Below are positions 15,782 to 24,870 of a stretch of 37,551 nt of DNA, piece by piece. Under the pieces are notes generated by a model, which was not told the DNA's origin, did not search any database, and saw only the letters and a program-made list of their open reading frames with translations. Origin of the DNA: a bacterium (GTDB lineage: Bacteria; Zixibacteria; MSB-5A5; GN15; FEB-12); contig JAUWIB010000010.1 of assembly GCA_030605565.1 (NCBI GenBank), positions 1 to 37,551 of the forward strand, given 5' to 3'. The position numbers were made by a program, and so were the translations under genes. How positions within the stretch are numbered: position 1 is the stretch's first letter; each line of letters begins with the position of its first letter.

Positions 15782-18535
15782 ATGACTGAGCGGAAGAAGT
15801 CAAAAGACAAACTCTTTGAGTCCCTGAGGGAGCGGGCCAGGGAACTCGATTGTCTGTATCAGATCGAAGAGATCCTAAGCGATCCCGACCGGCCTCTGGA
15901 TGAGGTTTGCCCAAAGATCATCGAGGTGATTCCATCGGGCTGGCAATATCCTGATGTTTGCCGGGCCAAAATCTCGGTAGGAAACAACACCTATTGGTCA
16001 TCCGACTTCGTGGAATCAGCCTGGATGCAGACCGCGAACATCAGAATCAAGGACTCTATAGTAGGTCATATCAGCGTCAGTTACACTCAGGAACGACCGG
16101 CCGCTGATGACGGTCCTTTCCTCGGGGAAGAGACAAAGTTGATTCGAGCGATAGCCGGGCAGCTTAGTAGCCTCATCGAGTACCAGAGGTTGTCCGTAGA
16201 CATTCAGGAACTGCAGGAAGCAGCCGTCCCCAGTGCGGAAAAAAGAGGCGCCAAGTGGCAAAAGGTGTTGGAGATTCTTGAACAGACCGATCGAGAATTG
16301 TTCTTGAACATTACGCGAAAGTTGAAGAATCACCTGTGCATGAGCGGCATTGCCGATGCTGAGAGGTTTCTCCAGCCGTTCGGGTCGGAGCAGGTCGGAG
16401 CGGGCGACGAATTGCGGGAGGATTGGAATGTCCCCCACCATCCAAGAAAGAAGGAACTGTCCGGTGATTTCAGCGCGCTGGCGCTTAAGATCGCAGCCGA
16501 ACACCTTAGTGACGACAAGATTCAAAGCCTGATTGAGAAGTGGCTTCAGGAGGACAAACTAAGCGCCCTTGAGAGAATCATCAGTGGCAGCTACTCATTG
16601 AGTGAGATCGCTAACGCAATAGAGCGCTTTTACCCGGTTGATGACGAGACCAGTCCCTCGGCCAGCAAGAAGGGGATACGTGTTTCGCTTATTCGCAGGT
16701 TCCTCTCAGATCAACTGCAGTATATCAAGGTTGCCAGAGATTTCATAGGTGTCCGTGACGTATCCGATCTGCTTGAACGTGTCATTTCCTGTGCGGAGAG
16801 CAAAGGCAAACTCGGGGGGAAAAGCGCCGGGATGCACCTTGCCGCCAATATCCTTAAGGCAAAAGGCAAAGACAATGAGCTGCTCGCAAATGTAAGGATC
16901 CCCAAAACCTGGCATATAACCTCAGACAGTATACTACATTTCGTGCGATACAACGGCCTTGACGACGTTGTAGAGCAGAAATACAAAGAGCTTGACCAGA
17001 TCTATGCTGAGTACCCCTATATCGTGCAGACTTTCAAGTGCGCTCGACTCCCCGCCGAGATCATCAATGGTCTGACCATGGCTCTGGATGATTTCGGAGA
17101 ACACCCGATCATAGTCCGTAGCTCCAGCCTGCTGGAAGACAGAGTCGGGGCCGCCTTCTCCGGCAAATACCGAAGCCTGTTTCTGGCGAATCAGGGCAGC
17201 AAACATAACCGACTTGATGCTCTGGTTGATGCGGTTGCAGAGGTCTATGCGTCGACATTCTGTCCCGATGCGATTGAGTACAGAGCTGAGCGGGGGTTGC
17301 TCGATTTCGTAGAAGAGATGGGCATTATGATCCAAGAGGTGGTTGGGACCACGGTCGGCAAGTATTTTCTGCCGACTTTCGCCGGTGTCGCGTTTAGTGC
17401 CAACGAATTCCGATGGTCTCCTCGTATCAGGCGCGAAGACGGCCTCGTACGCCTCGTGCCCGGCATGGGAACCCGTGCCGTTGATCGCGTGGGCGACGAC
17501 TACCCGGCTCTGATAGCTCCCGGTCAGCCGGGGCTGTGTGTCAATATCGGTGTCGATGAAATCGTCCGTTACTCCCCCAAGAAGATCGACGTCATAAACC
17601 TGCAAACGAACAGCTTTGAGACCCTGGATATCGAAGCCTTCCTAAAAGAGGTCGGAGAAGAAATCCCGGGATTCAACAATATCGTTTCGGTCCTCCATGA
17701 GGACGGTGTGATTAGACCTGTCGGGTTAACCACCGATCTCGCCCATGAGACGTTAGTGGTGACCTTCGATGCGTTGTTTCGTCGTACATTCTTTATCGAA
17801 CAGATACAGACCATTCTCAGAACCCTGGAACAAGAGATCGGTACACCCGTTGATATCGAGTTCGGCTCTGACGGCCATAACCTGTATCTTTTACAATGTC
17901 GTCCCCAGAGTTCCTCCGATCAAAGTGCACCGGCCCCGATTCCCAGAGACGTCCCCAGAAATCGGATCGTTTTCTCGGCCAACCGCTTTGTCTCCAACGG
18001 TAGTGTTCCGGATATCACCCACATCGTGTACGTAGTCGGCAGCGAGTACGAGAAACTTGCCGGCCGGTCGGAAATGGTCTCAGTTGGAAGAGCTGTCGGA
18101 AAACTCAACAAGCGTCTGCCAAAGAGAAAGTTCATACTAATGGGACCGGGACGCTGGGGTAGCCGGGGGGATATCAAGTTGGGCGTCAACGTGACCTACT
18201 CAGATATCAACAACACAGCCGTCCTGATTGAGGTTGCCCGTAAGAAGGGCGACTATGTTCCCGACCTTTCGTTCGGCACCCATTTCTTTCAGGATCTTGT
18301 AGAATCGAATATTCGCTATCTGCCCCTCTATCCGGACGACGCCGGGATCGTCTTCGATGAGCAATTCCTGGACAAATCCCGCAACATTCTGGCCGATATC
18401 CTGCCCGAATTCGCCTGGTTGTCGGACACTGTTCGGGTCATCGATGTACCCGGAAGCAGCGACGGTATGGTACTGAAGGTGTTGCTGAATGCCGACCTTG
18501 ATGAAGCGATGGGATTGTTGGCGCCTCAGTCATAA
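15782..18535 (+). CDS. PEP/pyruvate-binding-domain protein with GAF-like sensor module
   Basis: The product is 917 residues. Residues 14-140 (LRERARELDCLYQIEEIL to GPFLGEETKLIRAIAG) are homologous to residues 203-325 of the kinase at 5255. The middle is an ATP-grasp PEP/pyruvate-binding domain like the N-terminus of PEP synthase and pyruvate phosphate dikinase: GGKSAG with K347, IIVRSSSLLED with R446, and the ATP-site end IEFG...LYLLQCRPQ. The swivelling phosphohistidine domain (TSH motif) and the C-terminal TIM barrel of those enzymes are absent. A C-terminal domain instead contains MGPGRWGSRGDIKLGV and FGTHFFQDLVE. It is therefore not a complete PEP synthase. It may be a phosphotransfer or regulatory enzyme controlled by the same signal as the kinase; this is inference. 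Confidence 0.85.
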   Translation: MTERKKSKDKLFESLRERARELDCLYQIEEILSDPDRPLDEVCPKIIEVIPSGWQYPDVCRAKISVGNNTYWSSDFVESAWMQTANIRIKDSIVGHISVSYTQERPAADDGPFLGEETKLIRAIAGQLSSLIEYQRLSVDIQELQEAAVPSAEKRGAKWQKVLEILEQTDRELFLNITRKLKNHLCMSGIADAERFLQPFGSEQVGAGDELREDWNVPHHPRKKELSGDFSALALKIAAEHLSDDKIQSLIEKWLQEDKLSALERIISGSYSLSEIANAIERFYPVDDETSPSASKKGIRVSLIRRFLSDQLQYIKVARDFIGVRDVSDLLERVISCAESKGKLGGKSAGMHLAANILKAKGKDNELLANVRIPKTWHITSDSILHFVRYNGLDDVVEQKYKELDQIYAEYPYIVQTFKCARLPAEIINGLTMALDDFGEHPIIVRSSSLLEDRVGAAFSGKYRSLFLANQGSKHNRLDALVDAVAEVYASTFCPDAIEYRAERGLLDFVEEMGIMIQEVVGTTVGKYFLPTFAGVAFSANEFRWSPRIRREDGLVRLVPGMGTRAVDRVGDDYPALIAPGQPGLCVNIGVDEIVRYSPKKIDVINLQTNSFETLDIEAFLKEVGEEIPGFNNIVSVLHEDGVIRPVGLTTDLAHETLVVTFDALFRRTFFIEQIQTILRTLEQEIGTPVDIEFGSDGHNLYLLQCRPQSSSDQSAPAPIPRDVPRNRIVFSANRFVSNGSVPDITHIVYVVGSEYEKLAGRSEMVSVGRAVGKLNKRLPKRKFILMGPGRWGSRGDIKLGVNVTYSDINNTAVLIEVARKKGDYVPDLSFGTHFFQDLVESNIRYLPLYPDDAGIVFDEQFLDKSRNILADILPEFAWLSDTVRVIDVPGSSDGMVLKVLLNADLDEAMGLLAPQS

Positions 18536-18870
18536 AAAACGTATGGACCTCTCTGAGTTCCGCCTCTCTCAGTGATATCACCATCCCAATCCTGATTCCA
18601 CACTGCACCGCGTGTTTCGCTGCGTGACAACCGATTAGACAGTAGCTCTCCAGGCTGGACGTTATCAGAACTTTCCAGGAGGTCATGGAGTACCGGAAAC
18701 GCGCGGTTTGAGGCGGTTCGGAGTTCTCGCTTGCCGGAGAAACTGGCAGGAGCTGACCACGTGACAGCTCTGTTTCGACTCCAAAGTCCCCAAATCGCTC
18801 TCGGCGCTGCCAAAGTCCGCTCTCGCACAACCACTTACACCCCAACCGCCGGAGAGGACCCCAGGGAGGA

Positions 18871-18901
18871 TTGACAGGCGCCGGAAAACAGGGCGTATAA
18901 T
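18871..18901 (+). promoter_or_regulatory. Sigma-70-type promoter, upstream of tandem pair
   Basis: TTGACA (18871-18876) and TATAAT (18896-18901) are both perfect consensus boxes. The spacer is 19 bp, longer than optimal. Confidence 0.5.
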
Positions 18902-18924
18902 GTGAGTGCAGGCCCACAAAGGGC

Positions 18925-18952
18925 TTGACTTAGCGCCGTAGACCCCTATATT
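18925..18952 (+). promoter_or_regulatory. Sigma-70-type promoter, downstream of tandem pair
   Basis: TTGACT (18925-18930), a 16-bp spacer, TATATT (18947-18952), about 200 bp before the ATG at 19152. Confidence 0.5.
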
Positions 18953-19151
18953 CAACATGACGAGTTAGTTAATCCTGCTCACGTTACTGCTTTAGATAAT
19001 CGCTCGTTGGAGACAGAGCAGGGAGCGCTCAAGGCAAGGCTGTTAATTAAGTGTCTTGAGTTGCTGTAATCCGACATCAGTGCCGCTGCAACTTGGAGAA
19101 CATTAAGAACAGCCATAGGTGGACGCCTATTGGCGAGTTCCGAGGGACGTT

Positions 19152-22100
19152 ATGTTAGGTAGTTATTGCTCGACAACCGTGTGGAAATGTACGGGGGCGA
19201 TCCGTACGGTTCCATCAATCCTGCTAAGCACCATTGCGTTGGTGGTGATTCTCGGCGCCAGTTCATTTGCAGCCGAGGTAGTCACCGACTCAACGGTTTA
19301 TGATGTGGGGTCAATCGTCGGCATTGACGGCTTCACATTTGGCTCCGGCGAGACCGTTACTCTCCAGGTCACCGAACTGGACGGAACGCCCATCACCGGC
19401 GACGCCGGTCTGCCCTGGGACGCCACCAGTGACGGCACCGGGGATTTCGGTACCTCCTGGATTCTGGACTACCAGGGGACCAGCAGCGAACTTTCGGTCA
19501 CGGCGGTCGGCCACACCTCCGGCCTGGTTGCTACCACCAGTTTCGTTGCCGGCGCCACCAATCTCGACCAGTTGCAGAACGGTACTGAGACTACGCCTCC
19601 GGAGTGGTCCAACGGCAATATCAACTCCTCTAACTCCTGCTACAGTGAGGGGGCCGCCGTACCGTATCGGGCCTTTATCCGTGATGAGGGATCCGGAACA
19701 CCCCACTATTTCACAATCGAGATGGAGTGGACGAAGGCTGGCATCCATGCTTTTGACTTCCTGGGCAGCTACGACTTCAGCGAGGACTCGGCGATTGATC
19801 TGGCCGGCGGACCTTGCGGTAACGTGGGTACTTCGGCGCCCGAAGATTGCACCGATCCCGCCGACTCTCTGGAGTTCCCGGACCCGACCTTGACCTCGAA
19901 CTACTCCGGGTCGATCCCGTCGGATTTCTACACAACGGTCAATCCCACTTGGGAATACAACGATATTCATTACCTGATGGCCTACAACGCCGTTATCGAC
20001 TCGGTCGGTGATTACTACTTCGGCGGTACCGCCTTGAACCGTACTTGGGCCGTAGAGGTTTACTACACGCAGGTTGATACCGGTACGGTTGGCTTTTACT
20101 GGGGTGGTCACCTGGCTCAGGGGGACCCGGATCATTGGGGCTATGGCAACGGCTCGGCCTCGGTCAGCGGCGCGCCTTACCACATGCGGATGAAGAGCTT
20201 CGACGGTGGTGGTGGCGCCGGTCAGGACCGCAGTATTCAGAACGGCACCATCTGCCTGCCGCCTGCGGCGATAATAATCATTGACGCCGACTCGCTCTGC
20301 TTTGATATCGATACCACCTATATCGCCTATGACACCTCCGACGCCAATGACTGGCTCTGGCGGGTTACCGGCGGCACCATCATTGGCGACAGCACCCTCA
20401 GTTCGGTCGAGTTCTCGGTCGATTCCACAGCGAGCACGGTCACAATTGAGTTGGTTGCCTGCAACACCAACGGCGGCTGCCCCGGCGATTTCTGTTGTAC
20501 CGACGTTACGCTAACGCTGCCGACCGCGAGCTGCAACCACCCGCCGGAGGTGTACTGTGCTGCGGATGATTCCCTTTTCGTGTGTGAGCTTTCGGATATC
20601 TGCGTGACTGGCTTCACCAGCTACGATGCCGACGGGGACGCGCTGACTTGCACGGTGTGGGTGAACGACCAAGTAGACAACATTGACGGAGACAGTGTTT
20701 GCTTTACGCCGGTCGAGGGCGACAACGTAATCACCTACATCTGCACCGATCCGTACGGTGCCGCCGACACCTGCGAGACGCTGATACATGTCGATCTCAA
20801 CAGTCCGCCGACGGCGAGTTGTCCACCCTCCGATACGGTCTTCTTGTGCGAGCTTCCGCCGACCTACTGTCTGGACGGCTTTAGCTGCGACGATCCGGAT
20901 GGCAATGTGGTTTCCTCGACTGTCAACGGAGTTCCTTTCGGTGGCGGTCAGTACTGCTTCACGCCGGTGGAGGGTGACAACAACCTGCAATTGATCTGTG
21001 TCGACGCCTGCGGTGAAACCGACACCTGCCAGACGACGATCACGGTGAGGCTCAACAGCGCTCCGGTGGCTGACGCCGGCCCTGATCAGTCGGTCTTCCT
21101 GGCGGAGCCTGCTGAGATTTGCTGGCCAGCATCCTGCAGCGACGTCGATGGGAACCTGACCGGATGTGCGCTAGTGGAAGGCCCCGGCATCTATGACAAT
21201 ACGAATATCTGCTTTACAACGGACACGCCCGGTGTTTACGTGTTTGTCCTTGAGGCTACTGATGACTGCGCTCCCGGCCGCGCTATAGGTTACACCGACC
21301 GCGACACGGCTGTCATCACGGTGACCTACAATAGTCCTCCCGTAGCTACCTGTCCGGGTGATACGTCGATATTTCTCTGTGAACTGAGTGAGATCTGTAT
21401 TCCCGGCTTTAGCTGTAGTGATGTAGACGGCAACCTGGCCAGTTGTGTTTCTTCGATTGGTACGCTTGTCGGCGACACGGTTTGCTTCACTCCAACCGGT
21501 GTGGGTGTATACACCATTACTTTAATCGCCACTGACTCCTTGGGTGTGGCCGACACTTGCGCCACTAATGTAACGGTTACTGTCAACAGTCCGCCGGTGG
21601 CGAGTTGTCCCGGTGACACGGCACTGTTTGTTTGTGATCTGAGTCCCATTTGTATCACCGGCTTCAACTGTAGTGATGTAGACGGCAACCTGGCCAGTTG
21701 TGTTCCTTCGATAGGGACGCTTGTCGGCGACGTGGTTTGCTTCACCCCGACCGCTGAGGGCGCCTACGATATTATTTTGACGGCCACCGATGACTGTGAT
21801 GAGGTGCACGCTTGCACCACTCAGGTGACGGTTGATCTGAACGAAGCCCCGGTGTGTGATAACTGCCCGACAGATGATACGGTGTTTGTCTGTGATCTGA
21901 GTGAGATTTGCATCGGCGGCTTTGAACCGTGCTTTGACCCCGACTACAACTTGGACTACTGCTATGCTTCGCCCGGCACTTTGACCGGCAGCACGGTCTG
22001 TTTAGATCCGGTGGAGGGAGACAACACGATTCTCTTCATCTGCGTCGACTCCTGTGACGCCGCCGATACCTGTGAGACAGTGATACATGTTGTCCTCAAC

Positions 22101-24338
22101 AGTGCCCCGGTAGTTACCTGTCCTCCGAATGATTCGATGTTCCTGTGCAACCTGTCGGATACTTGTATCTCAGGTTTCAGCAGTTACGACCCGGATGACA
22201 ACCTCGATTACTGCTACGCCATTGGCGGCACGCTGAACGGCGATACGGTTTGCTTCACGCCGGTTGCGGGCGCTAACACGATCACCTACGTCTGCGTTGA
22301 CTCTTGTGGTGATTCGGCCTACTGTCAAACAACCATCTGGGTCGATACCAACAGCGCCCCGGTAGCGGGTTGTCCCGGTGACACTACGCTGTTCGTCTGC
22401 GACCTGACGGAGACATGTCTGTCTGGCTTCAGTTGCACCGATGTAGACGGCAACCTCAAGAGTTGTGTTGCTACGGGAGGAACGCTCAATGGTAACCAGG
22501 TTTGCTTCACTCCGACCGGAGAGGGCGCCTACGATATTATTTTGACGGCCACCGATGCCTGTGATGAGGTGCACGCTTGCACCACTCAGGTGACGGTGAC
22601 TTTGAACCGTCCGCCTGAGGTGACCTGCCCGGATGACTCGACCATTGTTACCTGTCATATCGATAATACGGTTTGTGTCTACGGCTTTAGCGCCACCGAC
22701 CCTGACGGTAACCTGAAGTCCGTCACCCTCAACGGGCAACCATATACACCGGGCACTGAGTATTGTTTTGTCCCCGACTCCGGCCTGAATTACCTCGTCC
22801 TCGTGGCCGTTGATTCCTGCGACGCCAGTGCGGTGTGTACGACCATTGTCGACGTCGTGGCTGAAGATCCTGAAGTGTGCATCAGTTGTCCCATCGTGAC
22901 GATTGAAAAGACACACGGAACGATTCAGGGTCAGCATGAACTCGTCGACGTGACAATCGATAGTCTCTACAACCTCCCGGATGGCGGCATGGGTGGCTAC
23001 GACTTCCTGATTGCCTTCGACGCCTCGGCTCTGGCGTTGCAGGCGGTTATCCCCGGTCCGCCGTTCTACGATCCGGTGCCCAACGGTTGCGGCTGGGAGT
23101 ACTTCATCTACCGCTTTGGCCCTTGCGGCAGTTGCGCCAGCGGCTGTCCCACCGGCATGGTCAGGGTATTCGGACTGGCCGAAACCAACAACGGTCCCAA
23201 CCACCCGGATTGCTTCGAGCCTGACCCTCAGCCGGCCACTCTCTTCACGCTGGACTTCCTGGTCACCAACGACCGCACGTTCGAGTGTCAGTACATCCCA
23301 ATCTATTTCTTCTGGTGCGACTGTGCCGACAACACCATATCTGACTCCACGGGTAACCACCTCTACCTGGATGAGATCATCTATGACTTCGAGGGTCGCC
23401 TTATCTGGGATGAGGACGATGACGATGAGTTCCCCGAGGATGCGCGGATACCCTGGGTAGGCGCCCCGGATTACTGCATCGATCCCGATCCGGGTAAGCC
23501 CACACCCATTAGGTGCCTTGACTTTTGGAACGGCGGTATCGACATTGTCTGCGCCGACTCCATCGACGCCCGCGGTGACATTAATCTCAACGGCACCTCA
23601 AACGAAATCGCCGATGCGGTGTTGTTCAGCAACTACTTCGTCAAGGGCATCTCGGTGTTCAATGTCAATGTCAACGGTCAGATTGCGGCTTCCGACGTCA
23701 ATGCCGATGGTCTCACGCTGTCGGTCGCTGATCTTGTCTACCTGATCCGGATCATCGTCGGTGACGCGGCTCCGTACTTCAAGCAGGCTCCGCTTGTCAT
23801 CAAAACCGATCTGACCGATGGCGTGCTGAGCGTTGGGGCCTCGCTGGGCGCCGCCTGGGTGGTTCTGGATGGTGAGCATGAACCGGAGTTGCTCGCGCCC
23901 CAGATGGAAATGAAGTACCACTACGATGCCGAAAGCGACCTGACTCGGATACTGGTGTACAGTATGAAGAAGGGTCACACCTTCGACGGAGCCTTTCTGG
24001 CCGGACTCGAAGGTAAGGTCGTAACATTCGAGGCCGCCACCTACGAGGGCGCACCCGTGGCGGCGCGGCTGGTTCCTGATCAGTTCGCGCTGCATCAGTG
24101 CTACCCCAATCCCTTCAACCCGACGACAACAATCTCCTTTGCCCTGGCCGAGGCGTCGGACTACAAGCTGACCGTCTACAACACCTTAGGCCGCGAGGTA
24201 CAGTCCTTTACCGGCCACGGACAGCCTGGTATTGTGGAGATACAGTGGAACGCTGATGGCCATGCCAGCGGCATCTACTTCTACCGGTTGACGGCAGGGG
24301 ACTTCACCGACACCAAGAAAATGGTGCTGTTGAAATAA
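19152..24338 (+). CDS. Giant secreted multi-repeat protein with cohesin-like, dockerin-like and NPFNP sorting domains
   Basis: The product is 1728 residues. ATG 19152 follows GAGGGA (19142-19147). The N-terminus has a basic stretch, then a hydrophobic core (ILLSTIALVVILGASSFA), a signal peptide with cleavage near AA-EV. After a unique region come nine tandem Cys-rich repeats of about 86 residues (20535-22862), most starting N-(S)-(P/A)-P-(V) and containing D-x-D-G-N-L and a late V-C-F-T-P, Ig/HYR-like. A cohesin-like domain follows (GGYDFLIAFDASALALQAVI), then a dockerin-like segment with D-x-N-x-(N/D)-G loops (RGDINLNGTS, SDVNADGLTLS). The last 80 residues begin CYPNPFNPTTTISF and end GIYFYRLTAGDFTDTKKMVL, a type-A-like C-terminal sorting domain. 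It is probably surface-anchored or released; the role may be adhesive or structural. Repeat DNA is partly near-identical. Confidence 0.9.
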   Translation: MLGSYCSTTVWKCTGAIRTVPSILLSTIALVVILGASSFAAEVVTDSTVYDVGSIVGIDGFTFGSGETVTLQVTELDGTPITGDAGLPWDATSDGTGDFGTSWILDYQGTSSELSVTAVGHTSGLVATTSFVAGATNLDQLQNGTETTPPEWSNGNINSSNSCYSEGAAVPYRAFIRDEGSGTPHYFTIEMEWTKAGIHAFDFLGSYDFSEDSAIDLAGGPCGNVGTSAPEDCTDPADSLEFPDPTLTSNYSGSIPSDFYTTVNPTWEYNDIHYLMAYNAVIDSVGDYYFGGTALNRTWAVEVYYTQVDTGTVGFYWGGHLAQGDPDHWGYGNGSASVSGAPYHMRMKSFDGGGGAGQDRSIQNGTICLPPAAIIIIDADSLCFDIDTTYIAYDTSDANDWLWRVTGGTIIGDSTLSSVEFSVDSTASTVTIELVACNTNGGCPGDFCCTDVTLTLPTASCNHPPEVYCAADDSLFVCELSDICVTGFTSYDADGDALTCTVWVNDQVDNIDGDSVCFTPVEGDNVITYICTDPYGAADTCETLIHVDLNSPPTASCPPSDTVFLCELPPTYCLDGFSCDDPDGNVVSSTVNGVPFGGGQYCFTPVEGDNNLQLICVDACGETDTCQTTITVRLNSAPVADAGPDQSVFLAEPAEICWPASCSDVDGNLTGCALVEGPGIYDNTNICFTTDTPGVYVFVLEATDDCAPGRAIGYTDRDTAVITVTYNSPPVATCPGDTSIFLCELSEICIPGFSCSDVDGNLASCVSSIGTLVGDTVCFTPTGVGVYTITLIATDSLGVADTCATNVTVTVNSPPVASCPGDTALFVCDLSPICITGFNCSDVDGNLASCVPSIGTLVGDVVCFTPTAEGAYDIILTATDDCDEVHACTTQVTVDLNEAPVCDNCPTDDTVFVCDLSEICIGGFEPCFDPDYNLDYCYASPGTLTGSTVCLDPVEGDNTILFICVDSCDAADTCETVIHVVLNSAPVVTCPPNDSMFLCNLSDTCISGFSSYDPDDNLDYCYAIGGTLNGDTVCFTPVAGANTITYVCVDSCGDSAYCQTTIWVDTNSAPVAGCPGDTTLFVCDLTETCLSGFSCTDVDGNLKSCVATGGTLNGNQVCFTPTGEGAYDIILTATDACDEVHACTTQVTVTLNRPPEVTCPDDSTIVTCHIDNTVCVYGFSATDPDGNLKSVTLNGQPYTPGTEYCFVPDSGLNYLVLVAVDSCDASAVCTTIVDVVAEDPEVCISCPIVTIEKTHGTIQGQHELVDVTIDSLYNLPDGGMGGYDFLIAFDASALALQAVIPGPPFYDPVPNGCGWEYFIYRFGPCGSCASGCPTGMVRVFGLAETNNGPNHPDCFEPDPQPATLFTLDFLVTNDRTFECQYIPIYFFWCDCADNTISDSTGNHLYLDEIIYDFEGRLIWDEDDDDEFPEDARIPWVGAPDYCIDPDPGKPTPIRCLDFWNGGIDIVCADSIDARGDINLNGTSNEIADAVLFSNYFVKGISVFNVNVNGQIAASDVNADGLTLSVADLVYLIRIIVGDAAPYFKQAPLVIKTDLTDGVLSVGASLGAAWVVLDGEHEPELLAPQMEMKYHYDAESDLTRILVYSMKKGHTFDGAFLAGLEGKVVTFEAATYEGAPVAARLVPDQFALHQCYPNPFNPTTTISFALAEASDYKLTVYNTLGREVQSFTGHGQPGIVEIQWNADGHASGIYFYRLTAGDFTDTKKMVLLK
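20535..22862 (+). repeat. Nine tandem about 86-codon Cys-rich repeats in the secreted protein gene
   Basis: Nine units run from NHPPEVYC to the VDVVA before EDPEVC. At DNA level, 21756-21831 and 22521-22596 (76 bp) differ at one base. A 37-bp block starting at 21413 and at 21668 is identical. Unit 3 has lost several of the otherwise conserved cysteines. Confidence 0.85.
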
Positions 24339-24365
24339 CCACCGCCAACACACAGCATTTCTTTA

Positions 24366-24399
24366 GGGACAGCGCCGATCGACGCTGTCCTTTTCTTTT
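24366..24399 (+). terminator. Intrinsic terminator of the secreted protein gene
   Basis: GGACAGCG (24367-24374) pairs perfectly with CGCTGTCC (24383-24390), followed by TTTTCTTTT (24391-24399). It begins 28 bp after the stop codon. Confidence 0.85.
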
Positions 24400-24538
24400 G
24401 CCGCTGTCGGTGATGACCCTCATGCCGCTTTTTTCTTGAAGCGTCGCTTTAGTACGAGACGAACAGGTAGCGCCCCAATGTTTTGTGCGGACGCGCGAAT
24501 CACGCCTGTGGTCTGCAACCTATTGCGGCACAATACAA

Positions 24539-24580
24539 TGGCTCCCCCGGCTGGACTTGAACCAGCGACCCACTGATTAA
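24539..24580 (-). pseudogene. Orphan 3' half of a tRNA-Asn-like gene, with encoded CCA
   Basis: Read on the minus strand from 24580 to 24539, this is the 3' anticodon strand, variable region, a fully paired T arm (GCTGG/CCAGC around TTCAAGT), the acceptor 3' strand, and CCA. 24541-24580 matches the 3' part of the intact tRNA-Asn (24870-24909) at 35 of 40 positions. Four of the five differences are two compensated T-stem pairs, so it derives from a distinct functional tRNA. The 5' half is absent; a perfect 7-bp palindrome (24581-24596) and the nuclease gene replace it. Confidence 0.75.
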
Positions 24581-24849
24581 TCCCGCCTTGGCGGGACTCT
24601 ACCAAGATCGTCAAGATAGCGCTTGATGCCCCGCTTCTTGATCTGTCTTTCCGGTTTCATCGCTTCCGAACGTGTTGGACAGGCTCGTTCCCACCCCAAC
24701 ATCCAGGGGCCGGCGAATCGCTTGGTCGTCTTTGTACCGTGGTAATCGGGATCGTTGTGCTGCTTTAACCTTCGGCTCAAACTGCTTGTATGTCCACAGT
24801 AGTATCGTGAAGTGGTACTGCTTCTGAGTATGTAAACGTGAAAAGACAT
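24577..24849 (-). CDS. Small GIY-YIG nuclease (UPF0213/YhbQ-like) lodged between tRNA sequences
   Basis: The product is 90 residues, a minimal single-domain GIY-YIG endonuclease. It has VYI at 5-7, YYCG at 16-19, RR at 26-27, H31, and a likely catalytic Glu at E67 (EAMKPERQIKK). ATG 24849 opens a frame starting MSFHVYILRS. A 101-residue alternative from 24882 would begin inside the tRNA and is less likely. The gene starts 21 bp after the 3' end of intact tRNA-Asn, on the same strand. Its last codons (GRVPPRRD) run into a GC palindrome, and its TAA stop lies inside the orphan tRNA 3' half. It is probably co-transcribed with the tRNA. Proteins of this type nick or cut DNA; the role of this one in mobility is inference. 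Confidence 0.8.
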   Translation of the reverse strand: MSFHVYILRSSTTSRYYCGHTSSLSRRLKQHNDPDYHGTKTTKRFAGPWMLGWERACPTRSEAMKPERQIKKRGIKRYLDDLGRVPPRRD

Positions 24850-24870
24850 CAGGGACCAGCCAAAACTAAG

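Larger units (their letters stand above)
18536..19151. other. Long upstream region of the giant secreted protein gene
   Basis: About 610 bp contain no supported gene; open frames on the minus strand show no motif or ribosome site. The region holds two tandem promoter-like sequences (18871-18901 and 18925-18952) and an AT-rich stretch around 19040 (TGTTAATTAAG). A long 5' leader of roughly 190-250 nt is implied. Confidence 0.5.

Noticed and set aside
18438-18917. 159-residue minus-strand open frame downstream of the PEP-binding gene
   Set aside because: It overlaps the end of a strong plus-strand gene, lacks motifs and ribosome site, and crosses the promoter region of the secreted protein gene.
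20535-22862. CRISPR-like array
   Set aside because: The repeats are long coding units (about 86 codons) in a single open frame, not short direct repeats with unique spacers.
24420-24614. 64-residue minus-strand open frame across the orphan tRNA half
   Set aside because: It is a translation of tRNA sequence and the palindrome with no ribosome site; the GIY-YIG frame on the same strand explains the region.
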